From: Acinetobacter sp. C26M
Lineage (GTDB): Bacteria; Pseudomonadota; Gammaproteobacteria; Pseudomonadales; Moraxellaceae
DNA length: 64,000 nt
Assembly (NCBI RefSeq): GCF_023702675.1
Contig: NZ_CP098478.1
Coordinates: 62,001 to 126,000 of the forward strand
Direction: 5' to 3'
A model generated the notes under the pieces. It saw nothing but the letters and a program-made list of their open reading frames with translations, was not told where the DNA came from and ran no database searches. Positions 1-9,660 of this stretch are shown here, piece after piece (positions within the stretch are counted from its first letter, which is position 1; every line of letters starts with the position of its first letter). A program made the position numbers and the translations under genes.

Positions 1-702
1 TTCAAGACTTTGACGTTCTGCTTCAGCGTTATAGCCTAAGTCAACATTGTTGGCCTTAGCACGCTCATCCGCAAGCGGGTTACTAAAACCATGCTTGGCA
101 TCTTCAAAAATAATTACATCGTGATCAACGGCTGCATCGTGCATTTCCTGACGGAAGCTTGCCACATTATCCAATGTCACCATGCTATCGAGTTCACCAT
201 GCAGGACTAGAATCTCGGCCTTAACTTTGCCTTTCTCAGCAGGGGCTTTCGGACTTAATATCGCATGGAAAGTCGCAACGGCTTTGATATCTGCACCTGA
301 ACGCGCCAAATCTAGCACCACTTTACCGCCATAACAGAAACCAACCGCTGCCAATTTGTCGGCATTCACTTCTGCTTGAGCCGCTAAAGCATTTAAGCCT
401 GCTTGAGCACGGTCAACAATGGTATCAGCATGCTCAAAAGTTTGATTCATCCATTCAGAGGCTTGTGGCACATTGGTTGTAACTTTCTTATCACCATACA
501 TATCAATTGCTAAAGCGGCAAAACCATGTTCTGCAAGCTCACGTGCACGCTGTTCTGTGTATGCATTGCGGCCCCACCATTCAGGTGCAACGATCACACC
601 TGCAACAGGCATATCAATTGCAGGCGCTGCAAAATAACCAATCAAACGTTGACCATCTGGCGCGGTATATTCGATTTCACGAGTATTGATAGGCAAACTC
701 AT
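1..702 (-). CDS. dienelactone hydrolase family protein (3' end beyond window)
   Basis: Reading the minus strand from the ATG at 702 gives an open frame to the window edge that was translated by hand. The protein is a cytosolic alpha/beta hydrolase of the dienelactone hydrolase family, whose members hydrolyse lactone or ester bonds. The nucleophile elbow reads GFCYGGK, with Cys where most hydrolases have Ser. The later acid (HGELDSMV) and the histidine (KHGFSNP) complete a Cys-Asp-His triad. The start motif is followed by EYTAPDGQRLIGYFAAP, typical of the family. Only the last few residues are missing. The natural substrate cannot be told; many family members are general detoxifying hydrolases. 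Family call is firm, substrate unknown. Confidence 0.9.
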   Translation of the reverse strand, partial: MSLPINTREIEYTAPDGQRLIGYFAAPAIDMPVAGVIVAPEWWGRNAYTEQRARELAEHGFAALAIDMYGDKKVTTNVPQASEWMNQTFEHADTIVDRAQAGLNALAAQAEVNADKLAAVGFCYGGKVVLDLARSGADIKAVATFHAILSPKAPAEKGKVKAEILVLHGELDSMVTLDNVASFRQEMHDAAVDHDVIIFEDAKHGFSNPLADERAKANNVDLGYNAEAERQSLE

Positions 703-808
703 TCTATAATCCTGATCTGTATTTTTAAATTGCATTGATTAAAGCATAAAAAGCAAAATGAGTGACATTACAAAAATAGAAATGCAGTTGTACAAATATG
801 CTAGAAAT

Positions 809-840
809 AAAAAAGAAGAATACGAGGACTCTTCTTTTTT
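809..840 (-). terminator. intrinsic terminator of the DUF1328 gene
   Basis: A-rich and T-rich arms (AAAAAAGAAGA and TCTTCTTTTTT) flank a ten-base loop, just downstream of the minus-strand small membrane protein gene. The stem is AT-rich, so termination may be modest. Confidence 0.6.
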
Positions 841-865
841 ATGTTTGTATACTGTTAATAATGAA

Positions 866-1024
866 CTAGACTTTGCCTCTAGATAAGAAACCAACGATCG
901 CCAAAATCGCGGCAACAACAAGTAAAATCACAGCAAAGTCTTTAGATAGACCTGCAACACCGCCAAAACCTAATAAACTGGCGATTAATGCAATCACTGC
1001 AAAAATAATTGCCCAACGGAACAT
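866..1024 (-). CDS. DUF1328 (YtjA-like) small membrane protein, 52 aa
   Basis: A 52-residue minus-strand protein found by hand translation. It begins [15 protein letters not shown] and ends FLSRGKV. Two hydrophobic segments, about residues 4-20 and 31-48, are separated by a glycine-rich turn ([14 protein letters not shown]), the layout of the DUF1328/YtjA family of tiny inner-membrane proteins. A ribosome binding site (AGGAGAAC) lies just upstream of the ATG. It is followed by its own hairpin terminator, so it is probably transcribed alone. In enterobacteria relatives are stress induced; the molecular role is unknown. Overlapping longer frames on both strands have no family features and were discarded. 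Confidence 0.85.
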   Translation of the reverse strand: MFRWAIIFAVIALIASLLGFGGVAGLSKDFAVILLVVAAILAIVGFLSRGKV

Positions 1025-1210
1025 ATCAAGTTCTCCTATTTTTTCATTATTTTTTCACTATAACGCGGGTTTTTTGCTCGCAATGTGGTGTTTATGTGGT
1101 TTAAATGTTTAATACTTAAAGAAGTGTTAAATGAATAAAAAGAGATTAGACCAAGTCACACACGGATGAATGCTATAATACAAAGCTCCTTTGAAATTGA
1201 AACAATTGGT

Positions 1211-1663
1211 ATGTCCGTCGAACTGCGCCCCAACTTTTGGAAACACTATCCGCTTGATCAGCTCAGCAATGCGGAGTGGGAGGCATTGTGTGATGGTTGT
1301 GGTTTATGTTGCTTGGTTAAACTAGAAGACGAAGAAACCGCAGAGGTCGCTTACACCAAAGTGTCATGTAAATTACTTGATTGTAAAACCGCGCGTTGTT
1401 CCGATTATCCTAACCGTCAGCAGCAAGTGCCTGATTGTATCCAGCTTACTCCTGAGCGGCTCAGCACGATTTCTTGGTTGCCACCGAGCTGTGCCTACCG
1501 TCGTTTAAGTGAAGGTAAAAATTTACCGTCGTGGCATTACCTTAATACGGGTTCACGCCAAAGTGTGATTAAAGCGAAAAAATCAGCGGCGGGGCGTTGT
1601 ATTTCAGAAAGCGATATCGATGAAGAACAAATTGAAGATTATATTGTTCGCTGGATACGTTAA
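1211..1663 (+). CDS. YcgN-family cysteine cluster protein (UPF0260)
   Basis: A 150-residue soluble protein of the YcgN/UPF0260 family. The diagnostic part is a cysteine cluster, CDGCGLCC near the N-terminus, then CKLLDCKTARC, C in VPDCIQL and C in PPSCAYR, a pattern that suggests bound metal, probably an iron-sulfur cluster or zinc. The end of the family signature, LPSWHYLNTG, is also present. An in-frame ATG lies 45 bases upstream (1166), but the relatives I know begin shortly before the FWKHYPL segment, so the later ATG is preferred. Neither start has a strong ribosome binding site. Function is unknown. The gene stands alone between the small membrane protein and the sugar dehydrogenase. 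Confidence 0.85.
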   Translation: MSVELRPNFWKHYPLDQLSNAEWEALCDGCGLCCLVKLEDEETAEVAYTKVSCKLLDCKTARCSDYPNRQQQVPDCIQLTPERLSTISWLPPSCAYRRLSEGKNLPSWHYLNTGSRQSVIKAKKSAAGRCISESDIDEEQIEDYIVRWIR

Positions 1664-1771
1664 CAGTTGTCTAGCGAATCAATAAGCTATGCTGATCATA
1701 AAAACAACATTTTTGCAGTATTGTTATTGACGATGTTCCCTAAGCTGAAGAATAAAAGAGGGAGATAAGCC

Positions 1772-2935
1772 ATGCATAAACTGTTGATGACACCTTTGCT
1801 CTACAGTGGCATTTTATTTTTGGCCGCTTGCGGTACCAACGAAAGTAACTCTAAAACACCAGAACAGAATACAGCACAGCAGGCTTCAAGCCAGCGCATT
1901 GCACAAAAGTATCGGATTGAGAGCGTCGCTGAATTTGATGAGCCATGGGCGATTGTCAGTTTGCCTGATCAGCGCCTACTGATTACAGAAAGAAAAGGGC
2001 AATTAAAACTCTTTGATCCTCAAACCAAGAGCAGTATCAATGTCGCTGGCGTTCCAACCGTCAGTTATGGTGGGCAAGGTGGTTTAGGTGATGTCATTTT
2101 GCATCCTGATTTTCAGCAGAATCATGAACTATATTTGAGCTATGCCAGTAAAGGTCAAGGTGGCTATGGTGCAGAGATTGCACATGCAAAACTGGATTTA
2201 TCCGATTCTATGCAACCCAAGCTCATAGATTTAAAAACCATCTGGCGGCAAGTGCCAAAAGTGTCAGGGCAAGGTCATTATGGTCATCGCATGCAGTTTG
2301 GTCCCGATGGCAAACTTTGGGTCAGCTCGGGTGAACGCCAAAAGTTTGAACCAGCTCAGGATTTAAACAGTAATCTCGGTAAAATTCTGCGTTTAAATGC
2401 AGATGGAACTGCTGCGGAAGGCAATCCGTTTTATCAGCAAGGTGGTGTAACTGCGGAGATTTGGTCATTGGGTCATCGTAATCCACTGGGAATGGCCTTC
2501 GATCAGCAAGGGCAACTATGGGTGGTTGAAATGGGTCCTAAAGGCGGTGATGAATTAAACCGGATTGTGAAAGGGGAAAACTATGGCTATCCAACGGTTT
2601 CGAATGGCGACCATTATTCAGGTTTGCCTATTCCAGACCATCATACCCGTCCAGAATTTAAAGCCCCTGAAATCGATTGGACCCCTGTGATTTCACCTTC
2701 TAGCTTGATTATTTATTCAGGTCAGCAGTTTCCTTTGTGGCAACACAAAGCGTTGATTGGTGGTTTATCTTCTGAAGCCATTGTGGTGGTAGATTTAGCT
2801 GCTAAGCCTGTCCAAGAAGTTCAACGACTTGAGATGAAACAACGCATTCGTGGCCTACATCAAGCCCAAGATGGTTCAATCTGGGTGATCGAAGATGGAT
2901 CACGTGCCAAACTACTTAAACTTCATGCCAATTAA
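1772..2935 (+). CDS. PQQ-dependent sugar (aldose) dehydrogenase, lipoprotein
   Basis: The 387-residue protein has a lipoprotein signal peptide ending at LAAC (Cys about residue 20), so it is exported and lipid anchored. The rest is a glucose/sorbosone dehydrogenase beta-propeller like soluble glucose dehydrogenase B and E. coli YliI. Family blocks visible are LLITERKGQLKLFD, GGLGDVILHPDF, the catalytic-histidine block GHYGHRMQFGPDGKLW, LGKILRLNADGT, SLGHRNPLGMAFD and GGDELNRI followed by GENYGYP. These enzymes oxidise aldoses in the periplasm with pyrroloquinoline quinone. A GGGAG ribosome binding site precedes the ATG. The beta-lactamase gene follows 24 bases later and may be co-transcribed. 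The sugar specificity is not predictable. Confidence 0.9.
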   Translation: MHKLLMTPLLYSGILFLAACGTNESNSKTPEQNTAQQASSQRIAQKYRIESVAEFDEPWAIVSLPDQRLLITERKGQLKLFDPQTKSSINVAGVPTVSYGGQGGLGDVILHPDFQQNHELYLSYASKGQGGYGAEIAHAKLDLSDSMQPKLIDLKTIWRQVPKVSGQGHYGHRMQFGPDGKLWVSSGERQKFEPAQDLNSNLGKILRLNADGTAAEGNPFYQQGGVTAEIWSLGHRNPLGMAFDQQGQLWVVEMGPKGGDELNRIVKGENYGYPTVSNGDHYSGLPIPDHHTRPEFKAPEIDWTPVISPSSLIIYSGQQFPLWQHKALIGGLSSEAIVVVDLAAKPVQEVQRLEMKQRIRGLHQAQDGSIWVIEDGSRAKLLKLHAN

Positions 2936-2959
2936 ATTTTAACTTCAAGTGAATACACA

Positions 2960-4147
2960 ATGAATCAGCCGAACTACTTTTCTATGACTTTAAAAAAACT
3001 ATTTTTACTTACAGGACTGTTGTCCTGTAGCTCGGTTCTTTGGGCTGGGACTTTGACTGAGCAACAAGTTCAAACGATTGTAGACCAGCAGTTTAAGCCT
3101 TTATTAGCACAATATAAGATTCCAGGTATGGCCGTTGCTGTGACCCTGAATGGTAAACATTATTTTGTGAATTATGGGCTTGCCTCTAAGCAAAACCAAC
3201 AAGCGGTAAGTAACAGTACTTTATTTGAACTTGGTTCGGTCAGTAAGACCTTTAATGCGACATTAGCGGCTTATGCACAGGCACAAGGACAGCTGTCTTT
3301 GTCGGATCATCCTGCCAAATATTTCCCTGAACTTAAGAATACTATGGTCAATCGTGCCACCTTATTGAATCTCGGAACTTATACTGCAGGTGGTTTTCCG
3401 CTGCAATTCCCTGATGACGTGGTGCAGCAACAAGATATGCTGAAATATTTTCAGACTTGGCAAGCAAAGACCAAAGTTGGCGCTGCGCGTCAATATTCCA
3501 ACCCGAGTATTGGTTTGATGGGCTATGTCACAGCCTTGGCCATGAAAAAGCCGTATAGCGAACTGATTGAAAAAACGCTGCTGCCGCAATTAGGAATGAC
3601 ACAAAGTTTTATTCGAGTCCCTGAGCAGCACATGTCGCAATATGCATGGGGGTACAAAGCCGATCAAGCCATACGTGTTTCGCCAGGTATGTTTGATGCA
3701 GAAGCTTATGGTCTGAAAAGTAGTAGTGCGGATATGCTGAAATTCCTCGATGCGCAAATTCATCCTCAGCAGTTCAAACAACCACTTCGCCAAGCGATTG
3801 AAAATACCCATGTGGGCTATTTTAAAGTGGGTGCAATGACCCAAGGTTTGGGCTGGGAACAGTATGCCTATCCAGTAGCACTTGAAACACTTTTACAGGG
3901 GAACTCGAGCAAAATGGCGTTAGAAAGTCATACCGTTACACCAATCAAGCAGCCAAAACTTGCCTCAGCAGCGACTTATTTTAATAAAACAGGCTCAAGT
4001 AATGGTTTTGGTGCTTATGCCGCTTTTATCCCACAACAAAAAATTGGAATTGTCATGTTAGCCAATACCAATTTTCCCAATGAAGAACGGATCAAAGCCA
4101 GTTATCGCGTGATGCAACAGTTGGTTCAGAACAACAACGCGCAATAG
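2960..4147 (+). CDS. blaADC: class C beta-lactamase, ADC (AmpC) family
   Basis: A periplasmic serine beta-lactamase (395 residues from the first ATG) with all three class C motifs: SVSK with the nucleophile Ser93 and Lys96, YSN at 179-181, and KTG at 343-345 within KTGSSNGFGAY. Sequence and length fit the Acinetobacter-derived cephalosporinases. The signal peptide is MTLKKLFLLTGLLSCSSVLWAG; translation may start at that second ATG (2984), since the eight residues before it are not typical. Enzymes of this family hydrolyse penicillins and early cephalosporins. No insertion sequence lies upstream, so strong expression from an ISAba1-type promoter is not expected here. The upstream neighbour is a sugar dehydrogenase and rarA follows. 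Confidence 0.95.
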   Translation: MNQPNYFSMTLKKLFLLTGLLSCSSVLWAGTLTEQQVQTIVDQQFKPLLAQYKIPGMAVAVTLNGKHYFVNYGLASKQNQQAVSNSTLFELGSVSKTFNATLAAYAQAQGQLSLSDHPAKYFPELKNTMVNRATLLNLGTYTAGGFPLQFPDDVVQQQDMLKYFQTWQAKTKVGAARQYSNPSIGLMGYVTALAMKKPYSELIEKTLLPQLGMTQSFIRVPEQHMSQYAWGYKADQAIRVSPGMFDAEAYGLKSSSADMLKFLDAQIHPQQFKQPLRQAIENTHVGYFKVGAMTQGLGWEQYAYPVALETLLQGNSSKMALESHTVTPIKQPKLASAATYFNKTGSSNGFGAYAAFIPQQKIGIVMLANTNFPNEERIKASYRVMQQLVQNNNAQ

Positions 4148-4226
4148 AATGTCGCGTGAGTGTAGATTCAAATTGTAGATTTGAGTCAGACACAATAGAC
4201 TAGGGTAAAAGATCATAAAGCCAGTG

Positions 4227-5504
4227 ATGATGTCAGATACGCATATTCCTTTACCTGAACGTTTACGTCCTCGTGACTTGTCCGAAATTATTGGACAAGA
4301 TCATTTGCTGGGTGAAAATGCCCCTTTACGTCAGATGATTGATCAAGGGCACCTGCCTTCGATTATCTTCTGGGGGCCACCAGGGGTCGGGAAAACCACG
4401 ATTGCATTGTTATTGGCTCAAGCCGTGGATCGTCCTTTTATTAGCCTATCTGCACTCAATACAGGTGTGAAAGAGCTTCGTGAGGTGATTGCCGAAAGTG
4501 GTGACTTGTTGACCCCTGTGGTGTTTATTGACGAGATTCATCGCTTCAATAAATCGCAGCAAGATGCCTTACTCAATGCGGTCGAGAAAGGCAAAATTAC
4601 CTTGATTGGGGCAACTACAGAGAATCCTTCTTTTGAAGTGAATAGTGCCTTACTGTCTCGCTGTCAGGTTTATACCCTGAACAATCTGAGTGCTGAAGCA
4701 ATTCAAACCCTGTTGAATAAAGCGATTCAAACGGATAAGTTTTTAAAAGAACGTTTTATCCAGATTGAAGAATATGATGCGCTGATTCAGTTTGCGGCAG
4801 GTGATGCACGTAAGGCGCTTAATCTGATTGATTTGATTGCCAGTACCTTTGAGCCTGATATTGAGAATCTCGTAACCAATGCCATCGTCGTTAAAGTCGC
4901 GCAGCAAAATATTGCGCGTTACGACAAATCAGGTGAGCAGCATTATGATCTGGTTTCGGCATTTATCAAATCGATTCGCGGTAGTGATCCAGATGCGACG
5001 TTGTACTGGATGGCACGCATGCTAAAAGGTGGCGAAGATCCAGTCTTTATTGCACGTCGTATGCTGATTGCTGCATCGGAAGATATCGGCAATTCCAATC
5101 CAAATGCCTTGTTGCTGGCGGGAGAGTGTTTCCGTTCAGTCCAAGCGGTGGGGATGCCTGAAGCGCGTATTATCCTAGGGCAATGTGCCGTGTATCTGGC
5201 CACTAGCCCGAAAAGTAATAGCACCTATCTTGCGATTAACAAAGCCTTAGAGCTGGCAGAAAAAACTGCAAACCTGCCTGTGCCTTTGCACTTACGCAAT
5301 GCACCAACCAAGTTGATGAAGCAGCAAGGTTATGGGGTGGATTATCTGTATCCGCACAACTATCCTGAACACTTCGTATTACAGGACTATTTGCCTCCAG
5401 AATTACGCGGTACCAAACTGTACGAACGAGCCTTAAATAAACGTGAGGTCGAAGGCGAACGTTTGCAGCAACGCCGTTGGCAACAGGAACAACAGCAGCA
5501 GTAA
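4227..5504 (+). CDS. rarA: replication-associated recombination protein A (AAA+ ATPase)
   Basis: A cytosolic AAA+ ATPase of the RarA/MgsA (Mgs1, WRNIP1) family that acts at stalled replication forks. The Walker A motif is GPPGVGKTT near residue 50 and the Walker B motif is [18 protein letters not shown]; sensor 1 is [19 protein letters not shown]. The C-terminal part, including the segment [11 protein letters not shown] and then [13 protein letters not shown], is the tetramerisation and clamp-loader-like region of the family. Length (about 425 residues) is usual. Translation can begin at a GTG at 4224 or at either of two ATG codons at 4227 and 4230; the last lies best from the upstream AAAG. 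It starts about 80 bases after the beta-lactamase gene. Confidence 0.95.
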   Translation: MMSDTHIPLPERLRPRDLSEIIGQDHLLGENAPLRQMIDQGHLPSIIFWGPPGVGKTTIALLLAQAVDRPFISLSALNTGVKELREVIAESGDLLTPVVFIDEIHRFNKSQQDALLNAVEKGKITLIGATTENPSFEVNSALLSRCQVYTLNNLSAEAIQTLLNKAIQTDKFLKERFIQIEEYDALIQFAAGDARKALNLIDLIASTFEPDIENLVTNAIVVKVAQQNIARYDKSGEQHYDLVSAFIKSIRGSDPDATLYWMARMLKGGEDPVFIARRMLIAASEDIGNSNPNALLLAGECFRSVQAVGMPEARIILGQCAVYLATSPKSNSTYLAINKALELAEKTANLPVPLHLRNAPTKLMKQQGYGVDYLYPHNYPEHFVLQDYLPPELRGTKLYERALNKREVEGERLQQRRWQQEQQQQ

Positions 5505-5608
5505 TCAAAGCTCGGTGAATTCACCGATCATTTTAAAACTGTCCAAAGCAAAATTCCGAATCGCATCGATAAATTCTGCTTTGACCTTAATATTCTATTT
5601 GTATAAAA

Positions 5609-6493
5609 ATGAACGCAAAAAAAGCAACATTGATTGGATTGGTCGCGATCTTGCTTTGGAGTTTGATCGTTGCCTTGATTAAGGATGTCAGTAGTCATTT
5701 TGGCGCAGTGGGTGGTGCAGCGCTAATTTATACACTGGCCTCCATTTTCCTGCTGTTCTCGGTCGGCTGGACCAGCCTCAAAAGTTTTCCCAAAACCTAT
5801 TTGATCTGGGGCAGTATTCTATTTGTTGCCTATGAAATTTGTTTATCGCTTTCGATTGGTTATAGCAGTAATAATCGACAGGCGATTGAGGTGGGGATGG
5901 TCAATTATTTATGGCCAACCTTTACCATGGTGGCTGCCATTATTTTTAATCAGCAAAAAGCCAATTTTCTGATTATTCCTGGCTTTATCATTTCAATATT
6001 GGGGATCTGTTGGGTACTCGGTGGCGAGCAGGGCTTAGATTTGGCAGGGATGTTACAAAACATTCAGCACAATCCATTCAGTTATGGGCTTGCCTTTATT
6101 GGAACATTACTGTGGGCTGCCTACTGTACGCTCACAGCAAGAATTGCGCAGGGCAGCAATGGCATCACCCTATTTTTTATTCTCGTCTCGGCGGTGCTTT
6201 GGATTAAATATGCATTGATGGGGGGCGGCACATTTGATTTTGATTGGTCTTCTTCAATTTCATTGTTTTTTGCGGCAGCAGCGATGGGCTTTGGTTATGC
6301 CGCTTGGAATGTTGGGATTTTGCATGGCAATGTAACGCTATTGGCAGGTGCATCCTATTTTATTCCAGTTTTATCCGCCTTTTTTTCGGCAATTCTACTC
6401 AGTACGCCATTAGGCCTTTCTTTCTGGTATGGTGCATTTATGGTGTGTTTGGGTTCAATTCTATGTTGGGTAGCAACACAGAAAAAACGCTAA
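5609..6493 (+). CDS. YddG-like aromatic amino acid exporter (DMT/EamA family)
   Basis: A 294-residue inner-membrane protein with about ten hydrophobic segments in two EamA repeats, the layout of drug/metabolite transporters. The N-terminus (GLVAILLWSLIVALIKDVSSHFGAVGGAALIYTLAS), the SSNNRQAIEVGMVNYLWP block and the second-repeat segment FGYAAWNVGILHGN match the YddG subgroup, which exports aromatic amino acids and paraquat-like compounds in enterobacteria. The gene stands alone between rarA and an acyltransferase gene. Substrate assignment is by family resemblance only. Two overlapping frames inside it on the same strand are shadows. Confidence 0.85.
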   Translation: MNAKKATLIGLVAILLWSLIVALIKDVSSHFGAVGGAALIYTLASIFLLFSVGWTSLKSFPKTYLIWGSILFVAYEICLSLSIGYSSNNRQAIEVGMVNYLWPTFTMVAAIIFNQQKANFLIIPGFIISILGICWVLGGEQGLDLAGMLQNIQHNPFSYGLAFIGTLLWAAYCTLTARIAQGSNGITLFFILVSAVLWIKYALMGGGTFDFDWSSSISLFFAAAAMGFGYAAWNVGILHGNVTLLAGASYFIPVLSAFFSAILLSTPLGLSFWYGAFMVCLGSILCWVATQKKR

Positions 6494-6620
6494 AATATTC
6501 TCTGGTTTAGCTTGGTGTTGCTGCTGCGCTGAACAGTCACTGTATTTTTGTAAGCGACCTCTAGACACTACAGATAAAAGGTCGCATCATCCCGCTTATC
6601 AAGGATGATCAAGCTCCACC

Positions 6621-7739
6621 ATGACCACAAACAAAATTAATGCTGCGGAAAGTATCCGAGGCTTGGCATGTCTCGCTGTTGTGTTGTCACATTTATCACT
6701 GACCTTTTTTCCACAACTGCATAATTTTGATGTAAGTGCTGTACCACAATATAATTTTTTTGCGCAGTTACATCACTCGCCGTTGGCCTTCTTTTATTCA
6801 GGTACAGGCGCGGTTTTTGTGTTCTTTGTTTTAAGTGGTTTTGTACTGACATTATCCAGTTTTAAAAAGCACAATACCGCAATACAATTGAAAAATTCCT
6901 TGATCAAACGTTACCCACGTTTGGCAATTCCAGCCTTCGTCTCTTGTATCATCGCTTATCTGGTGTGTTTTGTGCCTGTCGATGTGTCGCATGTTTCCGA
7001 ATGGGGAGCAGCACTTGCCAACCCACATCCGCAACTGGGTACGGCCTTATATGAAGGCAGTATTGGTGCATTTTTATTTGGTGATTCCAGCTATAACTGG
7101 GTGCTGTGGACCATGCAAATTGAGTTGCTTGGGTCACTGGTGATTTATCTGGCCTGTTATTTCTATGGCAAGTTGCCAATTCTATGTGGTCTATTTCTCA
7201 TCATTAGCATTTTGACCGCGTATATGATCTCGCAAACCGTGTTGCTGGGTCTTCTCAGTTTCGTTTTGGGGATGGGACTGTTTCTCTATGCTGCAGAACT
7301 GAGTACAGCAGTTTCAGTACTGCTATTTTTGTTGGGATTGTATTTTTGTGGCGCACACAACAGCAGCAACAGTTATCAGTTTTTTACTCAATTTTGGGGT
7401 GAGCAGAGCTATGACTATCTCAACTTTATCGGTGGCTTTTGCATTGTTTATGCAGTACTCAAAGGTAAGTGGTTAGCACAGTTTTTTGATCGGACTGTTT
7501 TGGTGTTTTTAGGCAAAATCTCATTTTCAATTTATTTAATTCATCTTGCTGTAGTTTACGCTTTGGGGATTCCATTATTTAATCTATTGCATGTGCAGTG
7601 GGGTTTTTCCTATTTAAATGCAGGATTATTGGCGAGCTTATTGAGTGTGTTATTGAGCATTGTGTTGGCACAACCTTATAGCCATTATGTCGATGATCTT
7701 GCGATTAAAGTCTCCAATAAGCTAGCAAAAATGTTTTAA
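6621..7739 (+). CDS. acyltransferase family 3 membrane protein (OafA/YrhL-like)
   Basis: A 372-residue integral membrane protein of acyltransferase family 3. The N-terminus carries the signature AAESIRGLACLAVVLSHL, with the Arg and His thought to be part of the active site, and the segment FFVLSGFVLTLS that follows is also typical. About ten hydrophobic stretches cover the rest. Such enzymes move acetyl or other acyl groups from the cytoplasm onto surface polysaccharide, peptidoglycan or lipid sugars. There is no polysaccharide cluster nearby to indicate the acceptor. The gene lies between yddG and an amidohydrolase gene, with gaps of more than 100 bases on each side, so it is probably its own unit. 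Confidence 0.85.
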   Translation: MTTNKINAAESIRGLACLAVVLSHLSLTFFPQLHNFDVSAVPQYNFFAQLHHSPLAFFYSGTGAVFVFFVLSGFVLTLSSFKKHNTAIQLKNSLIKRYPRLAIPAFVSCIIAYLVCFVPVDVSHVSEWGAALANPHPQLGTALYEGSIGAFLFGDSSYNWVLWTMQIELLGSLVIYLACYFYGKLPILCGLFLIISILTAYMISQTVLLGLLSFVLGMGLFLYAAELSTAVSVLLFLLGLYFCGAHNSSNSYQFFTQFWGEQSYDYLNFIGGFCIVYAVLKGKWLAQFFDRTVLVFLGKISFSIYLIHLAVVYALGIPLFNLLHVQWGFSYLNAGLLASLLSVLLSIVLAQPYSHYVDDLAIKVSNKLAKMF

Positions 7740-7884
7740 ACCTTGTGCTATGTCGTGTGCATAGCCTATGTAGAGCTGTTCGGAACTTGACCAAACATTA
7801 CAAAAATAATCAGTGAATGCTTTCTATTACAAACAGAATCCGCTTTAATCAAAAAAGACATAATAAAAATATGGGTTTTAATTA

Positions 7885-9624
7885 ATGAACCGTACTTATC
7901 TCAAACACTGCGTTTTATTCACGTCTATTTCACTGGCTGTTGCGGGCTGTGCAACGACGGCAGTACCTGTCACTGCAACAGAACAACTGTTTTATGGTGG
8001 CCCGATTCTGACGATGTCAGGTAATAGTCCTGAATATGCTGAAGCCCTGTTGGTAAAGGATGGAAAAATTGTTTTTGTGGGCTCAAAGCAGCAGGCTGAA
8101 CGCTTGGCGGATAAAAAAGTTCAATCGATTGATCTAAAAAATAAAACCTTATTGCCAAGTTTTATTGATGCGCATAGTCATGTGAATATGGTTGGTTTCC
8201 ATCAAATGGTCGCCAATCTCTACCCCATGCCTGATGGTCAGGTCTCAGATATCAATTCTTTGGTGAATGTGCTGAATAGTTGGAAAGCCCAAAATCCATC
8301 CGTGATTAAAACCATGGGCGGCTGGATTTTGGGTAATGGCTATGATGATGCACAACTGAATGAGCAGCGTCATCCTACGGCAACCGATCTCGATCGGGTG
8401 TCTCAAGAGCAACCTGTAATGATCTTGCATCAATCTGGGCATTTAGCATCCGTCAATCATAAAGCACTTGAATTATTGAAGATCAATCAAAACACTCCGA
8501 ATCCAGCAGGGGGTGTGATTCGCCGTGAAGCCAACTCAAATGTCCCAAATGGCGTGTTAGAAGAGTCCGCTTTATTTACCGCAATTGGCTCAATTTTTAA
8601 AGACGTGCCGCCTGCGGTAATGTTCCAGATCGCAGAAAAAGGGATTGATGTCTATGTAAAAAATGGTTTTACCACGGTACAAGAAGGGCGGGCTGATCAG
8701 GGGACTACTGAAATGTGGCATGTCTTAGCTAAGCAGAATCGACTGCCAATTGATGTGGTTTCTTATCCCGATATCACCACCAGCCAAGACTATATGCTCA
8801 AGCAAGGCAGTCAGCGACAGTATGATCATCATTTTCGTATTGGTGGAGTGAAAATCAGTTTAGATGGTTCGCCTCAAGGTAAAACCGCTTGGCTGACACA
8901 ACCCTATTTGGTACCACCTGAAGGTAAAGATAAGACTTATAAGGGCTATCCTGCCATAAGTAATGATCAGCAGGTCAAGGACTATATCAATTTAGCCTTT
9001 AAGCAAGGGTGGCAAGTACTGGCGCATGCCAATGGCGATGCTGCGATTGATCAATTTATTGAGGTAGTGAAGGATGCTACAGCAAAACAAGGACTAGCAG
9101 ATCGTCGTAGCGTATTGATCCATTCGCAAACCATTCGTGATGATCAACTGGATCAGCTCAAAGCCTTAGATATTATTCCATCTTTCTTTTCACTACATAC
9201 CTTTTACTGGGGCGATTGGCATCGCCAGCAAACCTTAGGCGAAACTCGCGCTGCACATATTTCGCCAACCGCAACCGCTTTAAAAAAGCATCTGATCTTT
9301 ACCGAGCATCATGATGCACCTGTGGTACCACCGAGCAGTATGATGATGCTGGATGCGACCGTGAACCGAGTGACGCGGAGCAATTATGTGTTGGGTGCTG
9401 ATGAGCGCATTAGCCCTTATCTGGCATTAAAGTCGATGACAGATTGGGCCGCGTATCAGTACTTTGAGGATCAGACCAAGGGTACTTTAAGCCAAGGTAA
9501 ATTAGCTGACTTGGTCATTCTGAATCAGAACCCGTTGACTGTACCCAGTCGTGAGATTAAAAACATTAAGGTATTGGCCACTTATAAAGAAGGCAAACTT
9601 ATTTATCAGAACGTGCAGAATTAA
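7885..9624 (+). CDS. amidohydrolase (YtcJ-like), predicted lipoprotein
   Basis: The 579-residue protein begins with a lipoprotein signal (SISLAVAGCATT, Cys about residue 22). It continues as an amidohydrolase of the Amidohydro_3/YtcJ type. The metal site HxH is in FIDAHSHVNM, the later metal ligand region is GGVKISLDGSPQG, and histidines occur in LAHANGDAAI, LIHSQTI and FTEHHDAP. The C-terminal strand set (GTLSQGKLADLVIL) closes the composite beta domain. Relatives act on N-substituted amino acids or formamides; the substrate here is not known. Export of a YtcJ-like enzyme as a lipoprotein is not rare in this genus. A strong terminator directly follows the stop codon. Confidence 0.85.
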   Translation: MNRTYLKHCVLFTSISLAVAGCATTAVPVTATEQLFYGGPILTMSGNSPEYAEALLVKDGKIVFVGSKQQAERLADKKVQSIDLKNKTLLPSFIDAHSHVNMVGFHQMVANLYPMPDGQVSDINSLVNVLNSWKAQNPSVIKTMGGWILGNGYDDAQLNEQRHPTATDLDRVSQEQPVMILHQSGHLASVNHKALELLKINQNTPNPAGGVIRREANSNVPNGVLEESALFTAIGSIFKDVPPAVMFQIAEKGIDVYVKNGFTTVQEGRADQGTTEMWHVLAKQNRLPIDVVSYPDITTSQDYMLKQGSQRQYDHHFRIGGVKISLDGSPQGKTAWLTQPYLVPPEGKDKTYKGYPAISNDQQVKDYINLAFKQGWQVLAHANGDAAIDQFIEVVKDATAKQGLADRRSVLIHSQTIRDDQLDQLKALDIIPSFFSLHTFYWGDWHRQQTLGETRAAHISPTATALKKHLIFTEHHDAPVVPPSSMMMLDATVNRVTRSNYVLGADERISPYLALKSMTDWAAYQYFEDQTKGTLSQGKLADLVILNQNPLTVPSREIKNIKVLATYKEGKLIYQNVQN

Positions 9625-9630
9625 ACTGAA

Positions 9631-9655
9631 AACCGAGCCATCTGGCTCGGTTTTT
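9631..9655. terminator. bidirectional intrinsic terminator
   Basis: The stem ACCGAGCCA / TGGCTCGGT with a two-base loop is followed by five T on the plus strand and preceded by AAAA, so it can serve both the amidohydrolase gene and the convergent TonB receptor gene. Confidence 0.85.
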
Positions 9656-9660
9656 GACTA

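Noticed and set aside
739..921. 60-residue minus-strand frame
   Set aside because: It overlaps the DUF1328 gene in another frame and covers its terminator; no ribosome binding site or family features.
873..1112. 79-residue plus-strand frame
   Set aside because: It is antisense to the DUF1328 gene and has low-complexity Lys/Ala/Ile content.
5443..5682. 79-residue plus-strand frame between rarA and yddG
   Set aside because: It crosses the end of rarA and the start of yddG in another frame, with a Ser/Asn-rich sequence typical of non-coding reading.
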